NCBI RefSeq assembly: GCF_000420145.1
Contig: NZ_ATUJ01000015.1
Span: 19,277 to 83,276 of the forward strand
DNA: 64,000 nucleotides
Source: Paracoccus zeaxanthinifaciens ATCC 21588
Lineage (GTDB): Bacteria; Pseudomonadota; Alphaproteobacteria; Rhodobacterales; Rhodobacteraceae
Reading direction: 5' to 3'
Positions 35,243 to 43,030 of this stretch are shown in pieces (the first letter of the stretch is position 1; every line of letters starts with the position of its first letter). Both the position numbers and the translations under genes were made by a program. The notes beneath the pieces are model-generated. The model saw nothing but the letters and a program-made list of their open reading frames with translations. It was not told the DNA's origin and did not search any database.

Positions 35243-36247
35243 TCACTCGGCATCCTCGGGCAGCTTCAGCGTGATCTCGGACCGTTCCTCGAGACGCCTG
35301 ACGGCGGCGACGACCTCGGACTTGGCGTCCTCGATTTCCTTGGCGCGCAGCTTGGGGGCGCCGTCGCGCTCCTCGCGCAGGTTGTCGGCCATGCGCTGCG
35401 ACAGGTTCGACAGGATGAATTCGGCGGCGGCCGCATCCTCGGGGGCGGGGGCGGCAAGGGCGCGGACCAGCGCGGCCTGATCGACCTCTCGGACGAGGCG
35501 GGCGATGTCGCGGGGTTCGATGCGGGCGGGGATATGGGCGAAGATGAAGATCGCCTTGCGCACCCCTTCGGCGAAGTCGGCGTCGCGCTGGTCCAGTTCG
35601 ACCAGCACGTCGTCGCGCAGATCCGATGTCGCGAAATTCAGGATCGCGCCCATCCGGTCCGCCGCCGGGGTCGGGATGGCGGGGCGGGGCAGATCCTCGA
35701 CCGCGCGCAGCAGCACGAGGCCCACGCGGCGCAATGCATCGGGCGTCACCTCGCCCGTCAGGGCCATGGCCTGCGCCACGGAATGCGCCCTGTCGCGCGA
35801 CAGGCTGGCGAAGACCTCGGATGCCGGTGCGACGGGCAGCTTCGAGAGCATGAGCGCGATCAGTTCGACGGATTCGCCCGCGGCGATGCGGCACAGCTGT
35901 TCGGCGGGCAGGGCCGCGATCTGCGCCCAGGGGTCGCCGCGCCCCGACATGGCGGCATTGCGCCGCGCGCGGTCGCTGCTGCCGGCCGAGATCCGTTCGC
36001 CGAAGATGGCAAGCGTGCCGTCCAGATCGCCGGGGAATGTCAGTCCGACCTGTTCCAGCCTGTCGCAGAATTCCGTGATCACCGCGTCTCGGGTGGGGCG
36101 GTCGATGACCTCCATCCCGGCCATCTCCTCGGCCAGGAGGGTCTGCGCCTCGGCGTTGAGGCGGTCGAGCCCCTCTGCCTGGTCGTCATCCAGAAGAAGC
36201 CGCACGATGACGGCCGCCTTCTGCCGCTGGCTCAGTCCGATCTGCAT
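35243..36247 (-). CDS. fliG: Flagellar motor switch protein FliG homologue (orphan)
   Basis: FliG is the rotor protein that receives torque from the MotA/B stator. The product (334 residues from ATG 36247; ATGs at 36268 and 36286 are also in frame) shows the FliG N-terminal start LSQRQKAAVIVRLLL, the armadillo-like middle with DPWAQIAALPAEQ, and a complete C-terminal domain: IFIFAHIPARIEPRDIARLV, LSNLSQRMADNLREE, KSEVVAAVRRLEE. The last part matches the torque helix of known FliG, with the arginine after SQ kept and the two Asp replaced by Glu-Glu. No other flagellar gene is in the window. It follows purB on the same strand across a hairpin. Confidence 0.85.
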   Translation of the reverse strand: MQIGLSQRQKAAVIVRLLLDDDQAEGLDRLNAEAQTLLAEEMAGMEVIDRPTRDAVITEFCDRLEQVGLTFPGDLDGTLAIFGERISAGSSDRARRNAAMSGRGDPWAQIAALPAEQLCRIAAGESVELIALMLSKLPVAPASEVFASLSRDRAHSVAQAMALTGEVTPDALRRVGLVLLRAVEDLPRPAIPTPAADRMGAILNFATSDLRDDVLVELDQRDADFAEGVRKAIFIFAHIPARIEPRDIARLVREVDQAALVRALAAPAPEDAAAAEFILSNLSQRMADNLREERDGAPKLRAKEIEDAKSEVVAAVRRLEERSEITLKLPEDAE

Positions 36248-36252
36248 CTGCG

Positions 36253-36283
36253 CTGCCCCCGAAAGCATCTTGTCCGGGGGCAG
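36253..36283 (-). other. Hairpin between purB and fliG
   Basis: Perfect 9-bp inverted repeat CTGCCCCCG / CGGGGGCAG with a 13-base loop in the 63-bp purB-fliG gap. In the mRNA the 3' arm (GGGGGCAG) lies 6 bases before the fliG ATG at 36247 and would be its ribosome site. There is no T run, so it may limit fliG translation rather than end transcription. Confidence 0.5.
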
Positions 36284-36310
36284 CATCGCAGCATTTGGTT
36301 GACGAAACGC

Positions 36311-37624
36311 TTACAGCGGGTCGTTCTCGAAGACGCGGGCGAAGATCGTGTCCACGTGCTTGGTGTGATAGCCGAGGTCGAACTTCTCCTCGATCTGCTC
36401 GGGGGTCAGGGCGGCGGTCACCTCGGCATCGGCCAGAAGCTCTTCCTTGAAGTCCTTGCCCTGTTCCCAGACCTTCATCGCGTTGCGCTGGACCAGGCGA
36501 TACGCGTCTTCGCGCGACACACCCGCCTGCGTCAGCGCCAGAAGCACCCGCTGCGACATGACCAGGCCCTTGAACTTGTTCATGTTCGCCAGCATCGTCT
36601 CGGGATAGACGACCAGCTTGTCGATCACGCCCGCAAGGCGGTTCAGCGCGAAGTCCAGCGTGATCGTCGCGTCCGGCGCGATGCCGCGCTCGACGCTGGA
36701 ATGGCTGATGTCGCGTTCATGCCACAGGGCCACGTTCTCCATCGCGGGGATCACGGCCATGCGCACCAGGCGGGCAAGGCCCGTCAGGTTCTCGGTCAGG
36801 ACCGGGTTGCGCTTGTGCGGCATCGCGCTCGAGCCCTTCTGGCCGGGGCTGAAGAACTCCTCGGCCTCGAGAACCTCGGTGCGCTGCATGTGGCGGATCT
36901 CGATGGCGACGTTCTCGATGCTGCTGGCGATGACGCCGAGGGTCGCGAAGAACATCGCGTGCCGGTCGCGCGGGATGACCTGCGTGCTGATCGGTTCGGG
37001 GCGCAGGCCCATCTTGGAACAGACGTGATCCTCGACCGCGGGGTCGATATTGGCGAAGGTGCCGACCGCGCCGGAGATCGCGCCGGTGGCGACCTCGTCG
37101 CGGGCGCGTTCCAGGCGGGCCTTGCCGCGCGCCATCTCGGCATAGAAGCGGGCGAAGGTTAGGCCCATCGTGGTCGGTTCGGCGTGGATGCCGTGGCTGC
37201 GACCGATGCGGACGGTGTCCTTGTGTTCGTAGGCGCGCTTCTTCAGTGCGGCCAGGACGCGGTCCATGTCGGCCAGCAGGATGTCGGCGGCGCGGACCAG
37301 CTGGACGTTCAGCGTGGTGTCCAGCACGTCGCTGCTGGTCATGCCCTGGTGGACGAAGCGGGCCTCGTCGCTGCCGACATGTTCGGCCAGATGCGTCAGG
37401 AAGGCGATCACGTCGTGCTTGGTGACGGCCTCGATCTCGTCGATGCGGGCGACGTCGAATTCGACATCCTTGGCCTTCCAGACGGCATCCGCGTTCTCGC
37501 GCGGGATCACGCCCAGATCCGCCTGGGCATCGCAGGCATGGGCCTCGATCTCGTACCAGATGCGGAACTTGGTCTCGGGGGACCAGATGGCGACCATTTC
37601 GGGGCGGGCGTAACGCGGGATCAT
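36311..37624 (-). CDS. purB: Adenylosuccinate lyase
   Basis: Fumarase-superfamily lyase acting twice in purine synthesis (SAICAR and adenylosuccinate cleavage). The 437-residue sequence starts MIPRYARPEMVAIWSPETKF and has the signature loop GSSAMPHKRNPVLTEN near residue 266, the HQGMTSSDVLDT region near 93, and the SHGIHAEPTT segment with the catalytic histidine near 143. A promoter with TTGCCC-N17-TATGCC is visible upstream. It is divergent from the membrane protein gene at 37770. Confidence 0.96.
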   Translation of the reverse strand: MIPRYARPEMVAIWSPETKFRIWYEIEAHACDAQADLGVIPRENADAVWKAKDVEFDVARIDEIEAVTKHDVIAFLTHLAEHVGSDEARFVHQGMTSSDVLDTTLNVQLVRAADILLADMDRVLAALKKRAYEHKDTVRIGRSHGIHAEPTTMGLTFARFYAEMARGKARLERARDEVATGAISGAVGTFANIDPAVEDHVCSKMGLRPEPISTQVIPRDRHAMFFATLGVIASSIENVAIEIRHMQRTEVLEAEEFFSPGQKGSSAMPHKRNPVLTENLTGLARLVRMAVIPAMENVALWHERDISHSSVERGIAPDATITLDFALNRLAGVIDKLVVYPETMLANMNKFKGLVMSQRVLLALTQAGVSREDAYRLVQRNAMKVWEQGKDFKEELLADAEVTAALTPEQIEEKFDLGYHTKHVDTIFARVFENDPL

Positions 37625-37648
37625 GGCGGGCTCCTTTCGCTTGGTCGG

Positions 37649-37677
37649 GGCATAGCGGGGCAGGGCCGCGGGGGCAA
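37649..37677 (-). promoter_or_regulatory. Promoter of purB
   Basis: On the - strand: -35 TTGCCC (37677-37672), 17-bp spacer, -10 TATGCC (37654-37649), about 25 bp upstream of the purB start. Confidence 0.55.
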
Positions 37678-37769
37678 GTTTCCTTCACCTTCGCGTGTGG
37701 GTCATGGGGAACATTCCGCCGCTTCCGCCCGTTTGTCGGACATAACGACCCTGCCAAGCGGAGAGGATC

Positions 37770-38360
37770 ATGGCCGAAAACCGTAGCGACGCCCCGATGG
37801 GCCATTCCCACACATCGGCGATGCCGAAGCCCGGCACGCCGCGCGATGCCGCGTTCAGGGGCGGGCAGGCGCTGGTCTGGGGCGGTGTCGCCCTCGGCGT
37901 GGCCGGCCTGACGGCGGCGACGGTCCTGTCGGTCCGCCGCCTGACCGAACGCCCCGAACCCGAAGGCGAAACGCCCCAGCCCGTGCTGGCCCCGCGCTTT
38001 GCCGATCTGAGCGACGAGGAACGCGAGGCGATCCGCCGCCGCGTCCGCGCCCAGGCGCGCGAGGATTACGCCGCCGCCGCCCGCGAACGCGCCGAGGCAG
38101 GGGCGCGCCGTCGCAAGCGCGGCAAGGGGAACGCGGCCAAGGACCTGACCAAGACCGCGGCCGAGCTGACGGCAAGCCTGACGGGCGTGGCGACCGCGGT
38201 GGCCACGGCCAGCAAGGCGTTCCGCAGTGTCTCGGGCGAGGCGCCGGGCGTCATGGGCGATTTCGTCGCCGCCGCCGACCAGCTGCGCTCGCTGCTGAAC
38301 GGCAGCCCCAACGTCCAGCCCGCGCAGAAGGCGGGTGACCAGAACGATCGTGGATTGTAA
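37770..38360 (+). CDS. Hypothetical protein with one membrane helix
   Basis: A 196-residue protein without a domain I recognise. It has a polar N-terminus of about 30 residues, one membrane helix (around 32-52), a strongly charged Arg/Glu/Ala region (around 70-120) likely to be helical, and an Ala/Thr/Val-rich amphipathic stretch (125-165). It overlaps nothing and lies 9 bp before the YihY gene on the same strand, so the two are probably one operon. GGAGAGG precedes ATG 37770. Function unknown; association with the envelope is inferred from the helix and the partner. Confidence 0.75.
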   Translation: MAENRSDAPMGHSHTSAMPKPGTPRDAAFRGGQALVWGGVALGVAGLTAATVLSVRRLTERPEPEGETPQPVLAPRFADLSDEEREAIRRRVRAQAREDYAAAARERAEAGARRRKRGKGNAAKDLTKTAAELTASLTGVATAVATASKAFRSVSGEAPGVMGDFVAAADQLRSLLNGSPNVQPAQKAGDQNDRGL

Positions 38361-38369
38361 ACCGGACGC

Positions 38370-39395
38370 ATGAACAAGCCTCAGAACCCCCGACCCGGCG
38401 TCATGGCGGCCCTGCTGGGCCCGCTGGACGAGGAGACCCGCCGCAAGCACGGCCTGGATACCGAAACCGCGCCCCGGACGACCACGCCTGCAGGGCGGCC
38501 GGGACGGATGCGCGACCTGCGCTGGCGCGACGTCTTCGGCATCCTGAAGGCGACGGCGAAATCCGTGGGCGAGGATCGCGTGACCTCGGTCGCGGGCGGC
38601 GTGACCTTCTTCGGGCTGCTGTCGCTTTTCCCGGCGATCACGGCCTTCGTCTCGCTCTATGGCCTGCTGTCGGACCCTGCGCAGATCGAGGGGCAGATGG
38701 TCCTGTTGCAGGATCTTTTGCCGACGGGGGCATTGGACATCATCAAGGATCAGGTCGTGGCCATCGCCTCGGCCCCGACCAGCGCGCTGTCCGTCGCGGG
38801 TCTGATCGCGCTGCTGATCGCCTTCTGGTCCGCCAATGGCGGGATGAAGGCGCTTCTGTCGGCGCTGAACGTCGCCGTCATGCAGGGCGAGACGCGCAGC
38901 TTCGTCCGGCTGAACCTTGTCGCCATGTCCTTCACGCTTGGCGGGTTCCTGATGATCGTGCTGATGCTGGGCGTAATCGCCGTCATCCCGGCGCTGCTGC
39001 AGATGCTGCCCTTCGGCCTGGGGACCGAGGCGCTGATCAGCTATAGCCGCTGGCCGATCATGTTCGGCGTGCTGATCCTGGCGCTGGCGGCGGTCTATCG
39101 CTGGGGGCCGGCCGTGCCCGACAGCCGCTGGCGCTGGATCTCTCCGGGGGCGATCGTCGCGGCGGTGGGGCTGGTCGCGATCTCGATGCTGTTCAGCTGG
39201 TACGCGGCAAACTTCGCGAACTACAACGAGACCTACGGCTCGCTCGGGGCGGTGATCGCGCTGATGATGTGGCTGTGGCTGAACGCGACCATCGTGCTGG
39301 TGGGCGCCGAGCTGAACGCCGAGATCGAGCGCCAGCTGAAGCGCATGGCGGGGCTGCCTGCGAACCGTCCGGTCCGCAAGCGCCGCGAGGATTAA
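38370..39395 (+). CDS. YihY/BrkB-family inner-membrane protein
   Basis: A 341-residue protein with about 55 basic cytoplasmic residues, then six membrane segments. Family signatures are DRVTSVAGGVTFFGLLSLFP near residue 70 and, in the last loop, YAANFANYNETYGSLGAVI followed by a helix with MMWLWLNATIVLVGAELN. Older databases call such proteins ribonuclease BN, which is wrong for this family. Work on E. coli YhdP/TamB/YihY-type transport suggests envelope lipid roles, but the function remains unsettled. The TAA stop lies in the palindrome TTAA shared with the convergent gene. Confidence 0.9.
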   Translation: MNKPQNPRPGVMAALLGPLDEETRRKHGLDTETAPRTTTPAGRPGRMRDLRWRDVFGILKATAKSVGEDRVTSVAGGVTFFGLLSLFPAITAFVSLYGLLSDPAQIEGQMVLLQDLLPTGALDIIKDQVVAIASAPTSALSVAGLIALLIAFWSANGGMKALLSALNVAVMQGETRSFVRLNLVAMSFTLGGFLMIVLMLGVIAVIPALLQMLPFGLGTEALISYSRWPIMFGVLILALAAVYRWGPAVPDSRWRWISPGAIVAAVGLVAISMLFSWYAANFANYNETYGSLGAVIALMMWLWLNATIVLVGAELNAEIERQLKRMAGLPANRPVRKRRED

Positions 39396-41038
39396 CGCTC
39401 GGTCAGCTTCAGCTCGATCCGGCGGTTGAGCGCGCGGTTCGCATCGCTGTCCTCGGGGGCGACGGGGCGCGTGTCGGCAAAGCCCGTCGCCGCCAGCCTG
39501 TTCGCCGGAAAGCCCAGCTCGTCGGTCAGGAACCGCACCACCGCAAGTGCGCGCGCCTGGCTCAGTTCCCAGTTGTCGCGCCAGCGTCCGCTGCCCGACA
39601 GGGGGCGGCTGTCGGTATGGCCGTCCACGCGGATGATCCAGTCGATCTCGGGGGGGATGTCGTCCGAGATCTCGGTCAGCAGCTTGGCCACGCCCGTGAT
39701 CTGGTCGCGCCCGGCGGGCGATAGTGTGGCCTCGCCGGTGCCGAATAGCACCTCGGACTGGAAGACGAAGCGGTCGCCCACGACCTTCACCTCTTCGCGG
39801 CCCGACAGGATCTGCGAGAGCCGCCCGAAGAATTCCGAGCGATAGCGGGCAAGATCGGCGGCCTCGGCCTCGGCTGCGGCGCGGGCCTCTTCCTCCAGCG
39901 CGAGTCGGCGGCGGGTTTCCTCGGTCGCGCGGATCAGGGCGGCGTTCAGCTGCTGGCCCAGTTCCTCGACGCGCAGGTCGGCCTGGTCGTTCTGATCCGC
40001 CGCCGCGTCCAGCAGCGCCTGAAGCGATCCCAGTTGCGCGGTCAATTGCGAGACCTGTTCGTTCAGCAGGGCGACACGGCGCTGGCTGTCCTCGGCCAAC
40101 CCCTCCTGGTCGGTCAGGGCGTCGCGGGCGGTGGACAGAAGCGCCGCCTGCCGTTCGGCATCGGTCAGGTTCCGCGCGGCCTCGGCCTCGGCCTCGTCGC
40201 GGGCGGCACGGGCTGCGGCCAGCAGGGTCAGCGTCTCTTCGGCCTCGGCGCGGCGTTCCTCGAGGGCAAGGGTCATGGCGGTCAGTTCGGCATCCGACTG
40301 TTCCAGCCGCTCTCGCAGAAGGCGGGCAGCCTCGGCTTCGGCAAGGCGTTGCGCCTCGGCCTCGGACAGCTGCTCGGTCGTCTCGTCCAGCGCGGTCTCG
40401 CGGGCATCGACCTCGGATCGCAGATCCTCGACCAGCGCGCGCAGGGCGTCGGTGCGGGCGGCGGCAAGGCGGGCGGCCTCGGCCTCGGCATCGGTTTCGG
40501 CGCGTGCCGCCGCGATGGCGAGTTCAGCGGCGGATGCGCGTTCGCGAGCCTGTTCCAGCTGACCGCCCAGCCGGGCGATCTGGCCGCGATCCTGCAACTG
40601 GCTGGCAAGCAGGGTGGCGACCTCGGCCTCGAAATCGGTCAGGCGGCTTTCGGCCTCGGCCAGCTGCGCGCGGTCGGCGCTCAGCTGGTTGTTCAGGCGC
40701 GTGATGCGGGCGGCGCGGGCGCGGGCCTCGGCCTCGGCATCCTCGGCGCGGTCGCGTTCGGATTGCAGAGCGGCGTCCAGTTCGGCCTCGCGCTGTTCGG
40801 ACGCGCCAAGCGCCTGCCCGAGCGCGCCGACCTGCCGGCCAAGATCGGCCAGCTGCTGTTCCTGGTCGGCCAGCTGGCTGTCCTGCGTGTCGATCTGTTC
40901 GCGAAGCACCGACTGCACGACCATGAAGATGGTCAGCACGAACATCAGCACCATCAGAAGCGCTGTCATCGCGTCCACGAATCCTGGCCAGATCGAGGCC
41001 GAGAAACGCTGCGACGAGGAACCGCGGGCCAGCCTCAT
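39392..41038 (-). CDS. MotB-like protein with very long coiled coil and OmpA domain
   Basis: A 548-residue bitopic protein. A short cytoplasmic N-terminus leads into one membrane helix (about residues 18-44) that starts PGFVDAMTALLMVLMF. Asp22 is where MotB-type stators have their proton-binding aspartate. Then comes about 360 residues of Ala/Glu/Gln/Arg heptads, an almost uninterrupted coiled coil, and a C-terminal OmpA-like peptidoglycan-binding domain (about 425-548) with FGTGEATLSPAGRDQI, the RVDGHTDSRPL motif and ELSQARALAVVRFL. It follows the MotA-like gene by 3 bp. Together they look like a proton-driven stator unit spanning to the cell wall. Its target and function are unknown. Confidence 0.85.
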   Translation of the reverse strand: MRLARGSSSQRFSASIWPGFVDAMTALLMVLMFVLTIFMVVQSVLREQIDTQDSQLADQEQQLADLGRQVGALGQALGASEQREAELDAALQSERDRAEDAEAEARARAARITRLNNQLSADRAQLAEAESRLTDFEAEVATLLASQLQDRGQIARLGGQLEQARERASAAELAIAAARAETDAEAEAARLAAARTDALRALVEDLRSEVDARETALDETTEQLSEAEAQRLAEAEAARLLRERLEQSDAELTAMTLALEERRAEAEETLTLLAAARAARDEAEAEAARNLTDAERQAALLSTARDALTDQEGLAEDSQRRVALLNEQVSQLTAQLGSLQALLDAAADQNDQADLRVEELGQQLNAALIRATEETRRRLALEEEARAAAEAEAADLARYRSEFFGRLSQILSGREEVKVVGDRFVFQSEVLFGTGEATLSPAGRDQITGVAKLLTEISDDIPPEIDWIIRVDGHTDSRPLSGSGRWRDNWELSQARALAVVRFLTDELGFPANRLAATGFADTRPVAPEDSDANRALNRRIELKLTER

Positions 41039-41041
41039 GGA

Positions 41042-42343
41042 TCAGCCCTGCCCATGGGGCGCCAGCGGGTCGGCGGGCAGAAGGTCGTCGCGGAACGGGT
41101 CGCCGAAGCGGGCTGCCCGCACCGCGCGGGTCAGCACCAGAATGTCCGAGCGCAGTTCGGCCACGACCTCGTCGCGGCCCTCGTTCATCTCGTCCACCAG
41201 CTTCTGGATGCCGGTCTCGATCCGGTCCCAGTCGGTGGCGGGCTTCGGCGCGCGGGCCTCGGCCAGAAGGGCGTCCTGACCGGCTGCGATGCGTTCCAGC
41301 GCCTGTGCCAGCCGGTCGCCATCCATCCCGTCCTTGCGTTCGACCAGCTGTTCGATCGCCTGCGCCATCACGACGACGCGTTCGTCGGCCATCAGCGCGG
41401 TCTCGTCCCGAATCTGGTCGCGTTCGGACTGCCAGCCCTGCAGGCGGTCCATCTGGCGCGACATCTGGTCCAGCAGCCCGCCGATCGCGGCCTCGTCCGC
41501 GGCATCGCCTTGACCGATGCGGGTGAAGCCGGACATCCACTCCTCCAGCTCTCGGTAGAAGCGGTTCTGGCCATGCGTCACGAACAGTTCCAGCAGCCCC
41601 ACGACCAGCGAGCCGGCCAGGCCCAGAAGCGAGGACGAGAACGCCGTCGCCATCCCGCCCAGCTGCGCCTCGAGGCCGGTCATCAGCTTGTCGAAGACCT
41701 CGATCCCGGTTTCGCCGTCCTGCGGCGCCAGCGCGCGGATCGTGTCCACGACGGCGGGCACGGTGGTCGCAAGCCCGTAGAAGGTCCCCAGAAGGCCAAG
41801 GAAGATCAGTAGGTTGGACAGATATCTTGTGATGTCGCGCAGCTCGTCGATGCGGGTCGCCACCGAATCCAGGATCGACCGCGCCGACCCGGTCGAGATC
41901 GCGTCGCCCACCGGACCGCGCGTCCCCAGAAGCGAGGCCAGCGGCGCCAGCAGGCGCGGTGCCTGTCCCGCCGGTTCGACCTGGCCCCCGCTGCGCTTGG
42001 CGGCGAAACCCTCGATCCAGCTGACCGACCGCATCAGCTGCGCCAGTTGCCAGAAGCAGGCCAGCACGCCCGTCGCGAAGACCACGAGGATGACCCCGTT
42101 CAGCCAGCGGTTCGCCATGAAGATCGGCAGGATGCGGCCATAGGCCAGCCAGCCGCCCGCAAGGACCAGCGCCAGCACCGACAGCATCAGCAGGATCTGC
42201 CGGACCGGCTGCGAGAAGCGCGGCGGGACGGTGTTCGCCATCATCGCCTGGTCCCGCGTGGCCGACAGCCTGCGCGAGGACAGGGTCAGGCGCGGTTGCG
42301 CGGATTGCGCCCCGGGGCGCGGATCGTTGGTCGGATCGCTCAC
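41042..42343 (-). CDS. MotA/TolQ/ExbB-like protein
   Basis: A 433-residue membrane protein. A basic/polar N-terminus of about 45 residues is followed by two membrane segments (about 49-70 and 82-102), a cytoplasmic stretch, then the MotA/TolQ/ExbB core: ITRYLSNLLIFLGLLGTFYG with the third helix near 170-190 and GMATAFSSSLLGLAGSLVVG (fourth helix near 230-252). About 180 mostly helical cytoplasmic residues follow. The LGLLGTFYGL string is typical of proton-channel subunits in this superfamily. It lies 3 bp upstream of the MotB-like gene, so a 5:2-type stator complex is likely by analogy. It is not the flagellar MotA (extra N-terminal helices order and long tail differ). Confidence 0.84.
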   Translation of the reverse strand: MSDPTNDPRPGAQSAQPRLTLSSRRLSATRDQAMMANTVPPRFSQPVRQILLMLSVLALVLAGGWLAYGRILPIFMANRWLNGVILVVFATGVLACFWQLAQLMRSVSWIEGFAAKRSGGQVEPAGQAPRLLAPLASLLGTRGPVGDAISTGSARSILDSVATRIDELRDITRYLSNLLIFLGLLGTFYGLATTVPAVVDTIRALAPQDGETGIEVFDKLMTGLEAQLGGMATAFSSSLLGLAGSLVVGLLELFVTHGQNRFYRELEEWMSGFTRIGQGDAADEAAIGGLLDQMSRQMDRLQGWQSERDQIRDETALMADERVVVMAQAIEQLVERKDGMDGDRLAQALERIAAGQDALLAEARAPKPATDWDRIETGIQKLVDEMNEGRDEVVAELRSDILVLTRAVRAARFGDPFRDDLLPADPLAPHGQG

Positions 42344-42414
42344 TGAAAATCCCTGTCCCTGCGCTTGTTTGCACCAAGTCTAGGGCGCGGGCGATCCCTT
42401 GCCAAGCGTCGCGG

Positions 42415-42981
42415 TCAGTCGGTCCGCTGTCGCGACTGGATGTGGCGCACCGCATCCGACAGCGCGTCCAGATGCGGGTCGGGCAGGCCGATCTCGTTCA
42501 GGTGGGACGCCGTGTTGAACAGGTAATCCGCATTCGGTCCGCGCCCGCCATGCGCGGCGGCGATGATGCTGGCCTGTTCCTCGGATGTCAGCCCGCCCGC
42601 ATATTGCCAGTGGTCGCGCTTCATCACATAGGCCAGCGCCTCGATGCGGCGTCCATCCTCCAGCGTCAGGGGCAGAAGCGTCTCGCGATAGGCGTCGGTG
42701 ACCAGTTCGCGCGCGCGCAGATCGGCCAGCACCGCGTCGTGATCGGCGGGCGCGATACGCAGCGCGACGCCCGAGACCGTCGCGCGGTCGTCGGGGTCCA
42801 GCCCCAGCACCAGTCCGGGGCGATCCTCGGTCCCGCGATGTTCGACCGATCGCAGGCAGAAGCGCCGCGCGAAGCCCGTCAGCCGCGCGCGGACCGTCTC
42901 GACCGGCGCGAAGCCGGGATTCCAGATGAGCGAGCCGTAGCCGAAGACCCACTCGATCCTTTGCAAAACCTGTTTGTCCAT
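42415..42981 (-). CDS. ChaC-like gamma-glutamylcyclotransferase
   Basis: A 188-residue cytoplasmic enzyme of the ChaC family, which in characterised members degrades glutathione to 5-oxoproline and Cys-Gly. The signature FGYGSLIWNPGF (residues 13-24) forms the substrate loop; LRSVEHRGTEDRPGLVLGL follows, and RELVTDAYRE contributes the region of the catalytic glutamate. The C-terminus GPNADYLFNTASHLNEIG is also typical. It stands 71 bp downstream of the MotA-like gene's start on the same strand, with divergent DUF2125 gene upstream. The link to the stator pair is not evident. Confidence 0.9.
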   Translation of the reverse strand: MDKQVLQRIEWVFGYGSLIWNPGFAPVETVRARLTGFARRFCLRSVEHRGTEDRPGLVLGLDPDDRATVSGVALRIAPADHDAVLADLRARELVTDAYRETLLPLTLEDGRRIEALAYVMKRDHWQYAGGLTSEEQASIIAAAHGGRGPNADYLFNTASHLNEIGLPDPHLDALSDAVRHIQSRQRTD

Positions 42982-43030
42982 GGCTTATGAAAATAGGCCA
43001 GCTTTCGGGCAAGGAAAAGGGACTGCGAAG

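Noticed and set aside
38370..39395. Ribonuclease BN
   Set aside because: Older annotation applied this name to YihY/BrkB membrane proteins. The sequence is a six-helix membrane protein without nuclease motifs.
39392..42343. A Zorya-type anti-phage system (ZorA/ZorB)
   Set aside because: The pair has the MotA/MotB folds of ZorA/B, but the long coiled coil is on the MotB-like partner rather than the MotA-like one, and no ZorC, ZorD or ZorE (helicase or nuclease) gene is adjacent. Neighbours are ordinary metabolic genes.
42960..42967. TTTGCAAA octamer near the start of the ChaC-like gene as a ScfR site
   Set aside because: It is a single copy inside the coding sequence (residues around Gln7 of the ChaC-like protein) without a partner half-site, so it is probably chance.
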